A program made the translations under genes and the position numbers. The notes beneath the pieces are model-generated. The model searched no databases. It had not been told where the DNA came from and saw only the letters and a list, made by a program, of their open reading frames with translations. A stretch of DNA of 64,000 bases from Lineus longissimus (taxonomy: Eukaryota > Nemertea > Pilidiophora > Heteronemertea > Lineidae). The stretch is from positions 11,160,001-11,224,000 of the forward strand of contig NC_088312.1 of assembly GCF_910592395.1 (NCBI RefSeq), written 5' to 3'. Position 1 is the first letter of the stretch. Each line of letters begins with the position of its first letter. Below, piece by piece: positions 13,194-25,500 of this stretch.

Positions 13194-16100
13194 GATGTAT
13201 TTTTTGGGATGAGTCAGTGGTCACTTTAGAAAAAACGTTCCAAGTTCCTTTCAGGCTGATGTTGAACTGAAGTTAAAAATGTTTTGTCTTTGATTCGAAC
13301 ACGGTCATCCCAACATATCAGGCCCTTTCACTTGATACATACTTACTCCAAGAAACATATGTAGAGAAGAGTCATGCATGATGTAGACCCTTTTTGCAAG
13401 AGGATGGAACATTGCGCAACCATTTTAATTACGTAGTGACAATTTGCCTCCCCTTCTTATTTTCAACCACTTGTAAATTTAAAACATGACGTATCGTATA
13501 CATGAACAAGGAAGTTTATTCAACCAAGGCCACTGAATCAAGGGGTCAGTAAGGGGTTAAAAGAAAAATGTCCATGAATGAATAAGGAAGAAGAAAGAAG
13601 AGAAGGAGCCATACACTCATCATCATCATTTAGGCGTTGTGGCTTGTAGCCCAGAAATTGGGCCTTTGCCTCAACGATTCATCCACTCCTCACTCATAGT
13701 CACAGACTCACACTGCCACTGGTTCTAGATTTTAATTAGTGAAGACAACGATGAAAGAATGATAAAATGGCTTCACTTCGGTCTTTTCAGATGCCAAGTA
13801 AAAATCCTTGGCCATGCATGGCTTCCCACGAGACCAGGCCATGCCAGCCATGCATATGCAGGGTATCGATGCATGCAAATTTGATATGAATTGAGGATCA
13901 CAAAAAACACAAAATCTTACATAAAATAATGGAAATGCGGGAATTCATCATCAAGCCAAAATTACCTGAATCAATGATGTTTAAAATGGGATAAAATCAA
14001 GGGCAAATATATGCTTAGTTCGATGGAAAATAACGATCAGAAGAGGCCAGATCCCTCCCAATTTCAATGCACCGCAAGTTTTGAATTTTGAACAATGTGG
14101 AAAATTAAAGGTATTGAAACGACGCTTCTGATTGGCTATCACTTTAGACGAACCTGCCCTCGCACGGTAATACTATGCACTAATTTGAGCACATGACATC
14201 AGATGGTATTGAACAAATTATATTGAAATGAAATAAAGTTTTCCTCTCAACATGGCAAAAGCCAACCAATAAATCAATAAACAGATGCTAGTAGATGAAT
14301 TGATTAACTAAATAGCAGAAACATACACTGATAAAAAGTCTAAAGTATGTGACATCAAATACCATGAAATAATCAATCAGAATATTAATATTCTTTACGA
14401 ATTCTTTGATATCATGCATAAAGGTAACCGGTGATATCTACTGTCTATTATTCCATCTGGAATAGAAAGTGTAACGGCCAAACTCCAGGGAACTTTTCCA
14501 CCTGATTAGTGGCCAAATTACCCCCAAGTTTACGCTAGAATACCCCTCAAATAGGTCTACCTTACAGTACCCTAGCCAAGGTTTTTTTTTTTAGTAGGGT
14601 AAAGATGATCAAAACCACTCGTTTCGCGGCAAACAATCATTGAAAACTTGACTTGATATAATGTACTCAGTCATAATTATACTTTTTGAGGATAATCATT
14701 GAGATCAAAATACTTCCCATTTTGATGACCCATGGGATGGTCCACCTTCCCCAGCTCAAATGGATCTATTAGGTAGGCTACTTTGAAAATAATCCCAAAG
14801 CTGTCCCATCCTCAAATTTGTTTCGACGGAAATCGAATCCCAATATGTAGGCCTTAGTCATTCTATGTGGCCGGATTTCTGTCAGAATCCTTATGCTATT
14901 TTTAAACGGACTTGTAAAGGAGTTAGTTTTGATATATACGGGCCGGGGATTATTTTGTGTCTTATGAAATTGTTCGGGTGTCAGCTGTGATGGACTTTTA
15001 CCAGTGCGAATACTGGGCTGAATAATACTGGGCGGAATAATACAGTCTGCTGCGTTATAGTCTCATTCTGCTGAACAGATTAGGTGCAATGTGGGAAATA
15101 AACCTTTTCTTTGTTGAGGACTTGTGGTTCTCTAGACCATTAAAATAGGCTCCGATGTGCTCCGCTTTTGCTCGGGGCGAATTATGGTCTAGTGGTTCTC
15201 CGACTAACTCAATGCCGCATGGTGAATTCAAATTTCCCGCTTGTTGTCCACCTAGCGTTAAAAAGTGGAACTAAAGCTTGCATTATGGGTAAATTACAGT
15301 ACCGAGAAGAAGGTCATCCCGGACTTTCGGACAAAATCCATATTTTCCAATACTTTGTGGCATTTTCTTGTAGCTGGTAAATTGTGTAAGCAATCTTTAG
15401 TACACTTAAGAATTTATGCCGACGTTCGTTGGTAAAAAACGCCTGTATTTTGTGAAATACAGAGTGAAATAGAGAGAACCGTCCCGCGCCGACGAAACAA
15501 GCTCATTTGCATAAATATTCGGTGAATATTCGTCCTTTTCGGGCCAACTTTCGGGGTATATTTGGTGCTTAATAAACGCAGTTCACCTGTTTCAAATACT
15601 TCATTCCTTTGCTGTTAATTTAAAGTATTGATTAAGTCAGTAGTCAGGTTTGTGGAAGTTTTGTTAAGGAGCGTGAGGCATTTAGTTGTGATGTTTCTAA
15701 AAATAGAATGACATCCGCCATTTTGTTGGCCAATCACCTTGGTTGTTAGTGTTTTCTTCCTCATCTTGACCACGTGTATTTGTTTACATGTGTAGCAGAC
15801 GCTTTTTCCTGTCATTTCTTTATCAGAAATTTGTGTCTGATTGTTCCTTTCGCCATCCTCATCCTGGTGTTCCCTTGGCCTAGTCTGTGTGACATAGTGA
15901 TATCTCTGAAGCTGACTTGACTATCTTGAGCACATCCTCGAAAATCCAGAGAGAGAGAGTCGGTCGTATCTACGTATCCTCGTCGTCCTCCCCTCGCACT
16001 CGTTACATAAGCTCGGTCGTTAGTGCCGACTGTTGGCCTGAGCTTCAGGATGACTTGAGCATGGCCGCTGGTTGTACCTGAGGAACATAGAATGGAGTGG

Positions 16101-16546
16101 AGACAGAAGAGAGAAATGTCATGACGCCCACACCAAACTATCGTCGCATGAAATAGAAAGCAACGCAGTTACACTGCACGGCTTTCGTCCTAGGCGGGGC
16201 ATTATTTGTCTCATGACGTTTTTCTCCCAATCCTACAATTCAATCCCCAATATTAACACCCAAGAAAAGATAAAATTTATGAAATAGGTATTGGATAAAA
16301 CTGGCCGACTTTGACAGTGACCATGAGCGACACATCCTCACTTCCTCTTGGGTGTCAGTATTGTTTAAAAGGTTTAACCCGGATTGGCTGTTGCATAGCC
16401 AAATTACTGACTTGTCAACACTTTTGATACAGTATGGATGATAAAATAATGAGTCGTTGTATCAAGTTTTAATTATCATTCGTACTTGGTAATCATTGGT
16501 CCCTTAAGCTTGTGATTATTTCACATTATGTTCATGTCTTTTTCAG
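13194..16546. other. Divergent intergenic region
   Basis: Separates the minus-strand importin alpha start from the plus-strand zinc-finger gene. It must hold both 5' regions, and at least one noncoding 5' exon of the zinc-finger gene, because a splice acceptor (TTTTTCAG, ending 16546) precedes that gene's ATG by 10 bases. I could not place the upstream exon's donor. A TCATCATCATCA tract at about 13618, followed by sequence like a LINE 3' tail, may be an old retroelement end. The rest shows nothing recognisable. Confidence 0.55.
15505..15776. promoter_or_regulatory. Promoter-like motif cluster
   Basis: Contains an octamer ATTTGCAT (15505-15512), a CCAAT box in GGCCAATCA (CCAAT 15730-15734) and a CACGTG E-box (15771-15776). 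It lies 0.8-1.1 kb upstream of the zinc-finger gene's first coding exon. The motifs are seen directly; promoter function is inferred. Confidence 0.35.
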
Positions 16547-16556
16547 ATTAATAACC

Positions 16557-19500
16557 ATGGATGAAGTTGACCCTGTTGTGGAAAAGGCAGTTGCTGAAGT
16601 AGGTATTACTCCAGTGATTCTGGCAGTGGGTGACACCGGAGAGACTGGCAGTGGTGATGCAAAGTATATCACTGCACAATCTGCAGATGGTGAAAGTGTC
16701 ATGCTGATTTCTGAGGATGCCAGAGGTGATTCTGAAATACAGGATCAGGGTACTACTGGCGCTGTGTCTTACGTAACAGCTGTTGGTGACCAGGGAAATG
16801 TGATGCTACAGGTTGCAGGGGATGATGATAATACTGAGGACAATCAGACTTATATCCTTACCACCGATGAGGCTGGGGATGTGATACAGCATATTCAACA
16901 GGGTGAAGGCCAGGTTATAATGCAGGATGCTGATGCCTTGAATGGTGAACCACAAGTGATCCATGTCCAGGCTGATGGACAGACAGAATTTGATCTGTCT
17001 TCTGCACAGATAGTGACAATGAGAGGAGAGAGTGATGGAACAACCCAGTACATCACCCTGCCTACTTCACACAGTGGCCAAGTATTCACACTTCCAGTGA
17101 ATCTGCCTGATGGTACAACACAGACTCAGATAATCACATTACCACAGGAGTATTCTCAGTTACCCAGTAGTGGGGGACAATTGGTTTTCTCAATGCCAGA
17201 TGTAAGTGGGAATCAGACATCCCAAGTAATTACATCAATACCGTCAATGGAACAACCAATTTATTCACAAGCTGTTCCCTCTGCGGAACCAGTCATAAAA
17301 ACTACTCTATCTTTCACTGAGTCGCCTGTAGGAAAGCTAACTACCAGCTCAAACATCCGAATGAAACCAATCAGCAAACCACCGCCAAGGGTGAAGGTGG
17401 TTCAACCTCAGAAGAAAAAGGCGCCTCCTAAAGCGCCAAAGCCTCCGCCTGTACCACCTCCACCACCCAAACCTGATCTGGAGAATCCTATTCAATTATC
17501 TGATGAGACCATTGTGGTTGTTGGCGGAAAGAAGTGTTTCCTGCGCTGTAACCCAGATACAGGTGAATTCAAGGCTTATCCCGTGAAACAGGAGGTTCAA
17601 CCAGGTAAGGGCATCCAGTCGGGAGTTTGCAGTTTCGCACAATCGACAAAGATTGAATGATTAAACATTTAAATGAAACATGCATCTCTTCAGCTCTGGA
17701 ATTTCCAGTGAGCGAATTAGACTTTCGAATCTGGTGGTCATGTTGATGGTTGGTTAGTTTGCTACTTTTTACTTTGATTAAAAATGCTTTACATGCTGAA
17801 ATTATTTCATTATTGTGCTAGTTTAGCTCTGTCAAATTGGTGACTGGTCGGAGTGGTCCCTGCAGTCTGTCTGTAAGGTATTGTCTATTGATAAATTCAC
17901 ATGGCAGAACATCAGGACTGCCAAGTGTAAGAAACCTATGTGTATCATCTTGATTGCCTGTTGAAGCAGACCTTTACATCTTTTTCTCTTGCAACAGGAA
18001 AGAGGAAAAGAGGACGTCCGAGAAAAGAAGAAAGGGAGTTTGACCCTCATTTAGCCCTGTATAAAGAGGACCAGCAAGCTCCAGATGGAACCAGCATCAC
18101 CTTAGTTAAGAAAGGAGGCTGTGACACTGACCAGACAAATAGTGCTGCTGAAGGGTTACTTGAGCTTTGCAATGTTGGTCCCGATGGTGTTCGTCGTAGT
18201 GCTAGAAGGAAGAAACAAGCCAGAGTATTGAGTGGTAAGGAATCAAAACATTACAGTAGAACCGCTCTTAGCAAACACCACTCTATTTAGGAAAACCTCT
18301 CTATTAAGGACACTAGTTTTGGTCCCAAATTGGTTGTTTCCATTTAATTTGACCTCTCTAATCAGGACACCTCTCTATTAAGGACAGCATTTGTCAGTCC
18401 CGATGGTGTCTTTAACCCTTAAACGGCCTACCGCGCATTTACGCGCGGTTTTTGAATTTCGCGCCCAGACGATCGTAGGACTATCCTACGGCCGTGGCAG
18501 AATCCATGTTTATCGGCAATGCATTCTGATCGATCTTCTGCAGAAGTCTGAGGTGTTTTTCGATAAAATTTGATCATTTTACTCATCAAAATGTCAAGAC
18601 AAGGACAACTTAGCGCAGATGAAGTTGCCAGGATATTTATGGACATTCCTGACAATGGTAACGAGAGTGATGACCCGAATTTTACCGGTAGTGAAGGTGA
18701 ATTGGAGTCAGATGTGGACTCGGAGGATGACTATGTACATCAATACATTAGTGATAGTGATCATGGTGATGGGGCTAGTGATGGGGGGCCTCTTGATGAT
18801 GAAGACATGTCAGAACCCTCTGATTCTGATGATGATCAACCCCCTCCTGCTCCAGCTAGGCCCAGGGGTAAAGGTAGAGAAAGAGGAAGGGGAAGGGGGC
18901 CACCAGATTATGTTCCTAATTGGGGTGCAATGGATGAGGAGATAAATCTTGACTACCCTATTTGGCTCGCGGGACATGACGGTCCTACTGAACCACTCGA
19001 TTGCACATCCTTGATTGACTTTTTTGAACAGATGTGGCCAGATGTTTTCATGCTGCAACTTGTCAATGAAACTAATAGGTATGCAGTCCAAAAGAATGCA
19101 GATGGATGGAATGATACCACTTATGAGGAAATGAGAGCTTTCCTTGGCACTTTATTTTTTATGGGGATCCACAAGGTGCCACACTTCGATGACTATTTTT
19201 CGGATGACTGGGTCTTGGGTGTGCCTGGTTTGCAAAAAGTTTTCAACAGGGCCAGGTTCAGGCAGCTATGGAGGTACATCCATTTAGTGGACAATGACCA
19301 AGCTTTGCCTGTAGATGATCCCAACTATGACAAGCTGTGGAAGGTCAGGCCCCTTCTGGAGACTTTGAGAACTTCATTCAGAGAACACTACGATGTCGGG
19401 CAAAATGTCTCAGTGGATGAACATATGGTGAAGGGCAAAGGACGGAATCCCTTCAAACAGTATATGCCCAAGAAACCAATCAAGAGGGGCACCAAGATAT

Positions 19501-22500
19501 GGGAAATGGGATATTCCTGCTGTGCCTACCTGTATGACTTTCAGATTTATACAGGTGCACAGGGGGATCCTGAACAAGGACTCTCACATCGCATGGTTAT
19601 GGACTTGTGTCAGGACAATCTCAGGGATCGCAATCATGTTGTGTACATGGATAACTTTTTTACGTCATTTCAACTCCTCATTGACCTGAAAGCCAATGGG
19701 ATATATGGATGTGGAACTCTATGATCAAACAGAAGAGGGTTCCCCAATGCTTTCAAGGTGAAGGCCTTTCAAGCTCGGATGCAGAGGGGGGAATACCACG
19801 TCTTCGTTGAGGATCAGAATGAACTAAATTGCACTTTGTGGAATGACACTAACATGGTTGCATTTGCCTCAAGCACTCACTCAGCTAGGGGAAATAATAC
19901 AGTCCAGAGGAGAGATGCTAATGGAGTTAGGTAGCCTGTGCCTGCCCCACCATGTGTCAATGACTACAATCGTAACATGGGGGCAATTGATGAACATGAT
20001 CTCTTGTGCCAGTCCTATGCCACCGACAGGAAATCGAGAAGGTGGTGGGTGAGGCTCTTCCTCAACTTTCTCAATGCTGCCTTGGTAAATAGTTACATCA
20101 TTTACAAGCAGAGCTTCTTTCTGATCAACAACCCCATGCCTCAGAAAGCTGTCAAACCCCTGTCAGTGAAGATGTTCCGTTGTCAGATTATCCATAGTCT
20201 GTGTGGCAATTTCACTTGCAGGAAATTGCTTGGCCGTAGACCACTGATTGCTTCACCAGGACTCTTGTTGAGGAAAGAGCACAAATCTGTCAACCTGGCT
20301 GACAAGAATGTTATGAAGAGGGGTAGATGTCACTTTTGTTGTCTTGGGAATGGAGCAGCTGCCAGACGTGTTGAAACGGTCTTTGGTTGTGAACCATGTC
20401 GGAAGCGCCTCTGCAGGGATGGATGTCATGATGAATTACGCAGAGTTATTGGACGCTCCCCCGCTAAATCGTGTCAATTGGACCCATTGCCGACATGGAT
20501 GCTTAAAGGTGCTACAGACGAACTTGTTCCATTTATCAAGGCGGTCGTTAATGCATCCCTTAGCAGTGGTAGCATCCCCAACGTGATGAAGACAGCTCTG
20601 GTAACTCCGATCCTGAAAAAAGCATCACTTGACCAGAAGTTCTCCAGAACTATAGACCGGTAAACAATTTACCGTTCCTCTCGAAGGTTCTAGAGAGAGT
20701 GGTGGCCGCACGCCTCAACGACTATATGGATCGTCATCAACTCCACGATGTTCTTCAGTCTGCATATAAAGCAAACCATAGCACAGAAACAGCATTACTT
20801 CGTGTGCAAAATGACATTAGACGTATGTTGGACAATGGCAGTGTCGGGATTCTTATCCTCTTAGATCTATCGGCGGCTTTCGACACGGTGGACCATGAGG
20901 TGCTACTAAAGAGAATGAGAGATGTTCTTGGGATCGGCGAAAGTGCGCTCGCATGGTTCCGTTCATATCTAACTGGAAGAATCCAGTTTGTGAATGTTCA
21001 GGACAAACGGTCCACTCCTCATTCCCTCAAATACGGTGTACCTCAAGGATCCGTGCTAGGTCCGTTGTTGTTCTTGATTTACATCATACCACTGGGGCAT
21101 CTTATAAATGCTCATGACATGGATCGGCATGGTTATGCTGATGATAACCAACTGTATACCGCCATTCAGCTGTTTCAGAATGCAGCTGCTGTTCTGGACA
21201 AATGCGCAAAGCTTGAGGTATGTTTGCTAGCCATTCAGGATTGGTTAACCGCTAACTTTCTCAAGGGTAATCCATCAAAAACTGAAATTGCTCTGTTCGG
21301 AACACTACAGCGCCTTCGCGCCCTTAGACTCGAGTCTCTCTCCATAGCTGGGATCAATGTTCATGTTGCGGATGGTCCCGTTCGGAACCTCGGGGTCTTG
21401 TTTGACTCATCACTGTCGATGGCTTCCCATGTTTGAGCTGTTGTCAGTTCTGCCAACTACCACCTCAGAAATGTGGCACTTGCTCGCCACCTCCTCACAA
21501 ATGAAGCAACCAGGACACTGACTCAGGCCATGGTGGTATCACGACTGGACTATTGCAATAGTCTCCTACTAGGGGTATCCAAGGAACTTTCCGACAAACT
21601 TCAAGTGGTCCAGAACAATGCAGCTCGTTTGATAACCCGTACACCACGTAGGAATCACATCAGCCCGGTTCTAGAAGATCTTCACTGGCTCCCCGTCCAT
21701 GCCCGTATCGAGTTCAAGGTGCTAACTCTAGTCTACAAGGCGGTAAATGGTATTGCCCCTGATTACCTGCAGGATCTTTTGCAGTTGTACACCCCATCGA
21801 GGTCACTCCGATCATCTGACAAGAACCTCCTATCTGTGCCGCGTTCAAAGACTACATCATTTGGTGGGCGTGCCTTCAATTTTCTGGCTCCCCAACGGTG
21901 GAACTCTCTAAGCTGTAATCTATGGGACACTCAGTCACTCCTTGCTTTCAGGAACACTCTAAAGACGGTCCTATTTCAGAAGTACTTTGCTCGCTAGGGG
22001 GCGCACTCGAACAATTTAATTGCTGGATTTGAGCGCCTTACAAGTTTTTATTGTATTGTATTGTATTATATGACTATCATAGGGAGGAGTTTGGAGCTTT
22101 GTATGGACAGTAGGAGTAGTAGGAGTGTGTTTCTAATCATTCTGGTGTAAATATTGTGAGGTTTTCAAAGACAAATTCATGTTATTGACGTTTTGGATTA
22201 TTTTACATTTTTGGACGCCTCGGGCGTCACAGTATAGTGGATATAAAACACTCATAAAACTTTTTTTGGATGTGCTATGACAATTTCCTTGCTACACAGG
22301 ACAGTCAGGATTATTTACAATATGTTTCAAGTGAAAAAACAGGAAGAAAAAGACAAGAAGATTGAGTAATATCAAAGTAAATTCATTTTTTTATGTTTAT
22401 CGTTAACAATTTATGCTAATTAGCAGGTCAGCACTAATTAATTATGCATGAACATGTAAATTACTAACAAAATAACTTTTTTCAGAGACTACAACTAATG

Positions 22501-25500
22501 CCCTTTCAGGAAATGTATACATTTAATATATTTCAACCAGTCTGCTTTGCCCTAAAAATAAAATAAAATATGCTTTACCTAACTCTGAAAAAATATGAAA
22601 AATCCTGATTGATTCGGCTTTTTACGGGTTAATAGGGAGATTCTACTTTATTCTCTGTACATGCCAGGATAATTGGTAGGAAGTTAACTGATCTTATACA
22701 TTTTGATAAAGTTCATTGTCAAATAAGTCATTTTGATAAAGTCGATTGTCAAATAAGTTGCGTTGCGATAAGCATTATGATGACATAAAGTTCTTATGAT
22801 TTTGACTTATGTGCCTGGGGATGCATATTTTGAAAACGGGCTCCTGCTGGAAAAGGCTTTGAATCAAGTTACTTACTTACTTAGGACCCTTCGTGCCCTA
22901 GGTGGCACATGGGGCGTTCCCCAGGGTCCTCCACTCAAGTCTGTTGGCTGCTCGCTGTCTGGCTGCCTCCCACGTTAGGCCCTTCTCTTGAAGTTCCTTT
23001 GCCATGGAACGCCGCCAGGTCTCTCTTGGTCTGCCTCTATTCCGTCTCCCCTGTGGTGTCCATGTGAGTGCTCTCCTTGGCAATGCGTTTGCAGGCATTC
23101 GGAGCACATGGCCCAACCATTGCCATCTTCGTTCCTTCACCAATTCTGATATATTTGAATCAAGTAGTCTTGTTTTAAATTGCAGATTATGAGTTAGGTG
23201 CTGTACTTAGTGATGAGGAAACGGAAGACATGATTGTTGACGATGGTGCTGTCGAATATGAAGAAGAAGACGGAGAAGAGGATGAGGAGGAGATTGCGGA
23301 AGAAGCTCCTCAACCAAAGAGGGGGAGAGGTCGACCGAGGAAGTATAATCTTGATCCATCCATGTCGCCAGCCCTGGCACGGACGCCATCTAACCCTGCA
23401 CCACCTGGAGGTAAGATCCCAAACAAAATCGACTGCGTTGCTGGGGGAGGTCTATTGTTGACAATTGGCTTCAGGTTTATTCTGCAATCTTTAGCTACAC
23501 TGTTATGGTCATGAGATGCTACAATACAAACAAAATCAAAAGTTGAAATTTCACAAAACTTCAAAATAAAATGGCCGCTGATATTTCCGTGTAGAGAATG
23601 TGGTGTGCAGTATCAATACAACGTCTTATTCTTTCAGTGAAGCGTGGTCGTGGTCGGCCGCGAAGGAACCCAGCTCCAGTCCATCAACCGCCAGACTACA
23701 CGGGACCCATTCCTGCCTTGATCATTGCCAATGCTAATGGTGGACAGACAATCATGCTGGCTCCAGGACAGGTTAGTTATGTTCAATTGTTCTTCTCTGG
23801 GTTCCTTCCTTCTCTTTCATCTTGACAACTTGTGGTTACTGAGTGAGTGGTGAAACCAGGGTACCGGTAGTATCTTTATGTCCCTCTCTTAATAAGAGAG
23901 GAACTCGTACATTTTGTAGCTCTAGGATCATTCAATTATGAGGACTCTTACTTCAAGTAGAATTCATACCTCATCCCATTTGTTGTCTTCACACATCATT
24001 TTGTGTTTAAACCTCCAAAGGCTGAGCTGGGTGTCAACTGGGATATTAAAGGGGGACAATAGGCAGGAGCAGTTGGGTTAAATTGGCCATCTTTAGGTGA
24101 CTTATATACACAGTAAGGGCACTACGTCATTTTAGATTCAGCACTAACTATATTCAGTGTACAAGCGTGAATAGTTTTGTCGTTCTGTGAGATGGGAGAG
24201 ACCCCTATGGCGACATTGTGTAACTTAATCTTGCCTAACTAGCAGCTGCCTTTAGATAGAATCCCTTTAAAATGACTAGTGTGGAGAAAGATTTGTCTTC
24301 AGATAAACAATTGTTCTTAAGACTACTCTGATGGTGTTACTGTTTTCTGATAATCGATCCTTTTCCCCAGAATCTCCAGACCCTCCAAAAGCTTCCACCT
24401 CTCTTGCCAAAATTGACGACTAACACGGAGGCAGGGAAAACCCCTGTACATGTGGTAGTGCAGTCAATGATTCCAACTGTAACCCAGGAAGCCAACAGGA
24501 CGGACTCGATCCAGAGCCAGCCAAACGATGTCACATCTGAAATTGAGGCTGCGTTGACGCAGATTTGTCGCCATGAGAATCCTAGTGATGATGAAACATT
24601 ACAGGAAACAGAGGAGGCCGCTGTTGTCTTGGCGGCCGAGGGAGCTACGCAGGAGATCAAAGTCGAACGAGGTAAGTTTTGAGATGCTTTGGTTATTTTG
24701 TGGGAAATTTGATAAATTATGAGTAGAAGAAAAAAAAATTTCTTCCCATAGCTCGCGCTGTCATTTAGGCTGATCTTATTTTCGACATGTGCCTGGTTTA
24801 CTTTGGAGGCTGATCATACCTTAAACCTTTTTAAAAAATATGACTTGTAGTTACTGGATATTTCATTTTTGTTTGTTTCCAGTTGAATCTCCTGATAGCC
24901 AGTCAGTTGAAGATGATGACAATGGTCATGATGCGGAACAAGAAGATGGAGACCAGACTCAAGGTAAGTATATCAAGACTGTTGAAATCAGATGTCTAAT
25001 TCTCTTGGAAAATGTTCAAATGTGACCGACCACGGCAAAATGGGTCGCATGTCTCACAGAAGATAAGCCTCAAATGACACCTGGACATAATAGAAGAAAT
25101 TGATACACACAGACTTCACAACAGACAATAGTGAAATGAACAACCAGTCCGTCTCAACCTGTCAAGCTCGAAGCGACATGCGACTCATTTTACTGTGGTG
25201 GGTCACAAATTGTCCACACATGGCAACAGACGTCATCATCAGTTCATATTATTTAACCTTCTGTGACAATAATAGGAATTGCCTCTAAACTTTTGTGTTA
25301 CTCTATTCTGATTCTCATCAGCAGATGCCAATAATGCTGGCGGGGCAAGGAAAGGGAATGAAAACAATCTACCCGAAGGTGTCACAGCTGCAATGGTACA
25401 GTTACCCCAGGATATGATACCAACATTTAAACCTGGCAAAACCCCACCAATAATACTTGGTAAGAATTAGTCGTGCGTGACAATTGAGATTATAAGGCAT

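Larger units (their letters stand above)
18416..22628 (+). mobile_element. piggyBac transposon with LINE inserted
   Basis: Flanked by TTAA at 18412-18415 and 22629-22632. The terminal inverted repeats are CCCTTAAACGGCC on the left and the inverse of CCCGTAAAAAGCC on the right. The span is 4213 bp; removing the nested LINE (20439-22068) leaves about 2.58 kb, a usual size for an autonomous piggyBac. It sits in intron 2 of the zinc-finger gene in the same orientation. Confidence 0.92.
18252..22650 (+). repeat. Pogo-like MITE, family A, copy 3, split by piggyBac
   Basis: The left part, 18252-18415, runs from TACAGTAGAACCGCTCTTAG to GATGGTGTCTTTAA. The right part resumes at 22629 with TTAATAGGGAGATTCTACTT. 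Together they rebuild the usual family end (GTGTCCTTAATAGAGAGGTTCT), so the piggyBac entered the TTAA that this MITE naturally carries. Confidence 0.88.
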
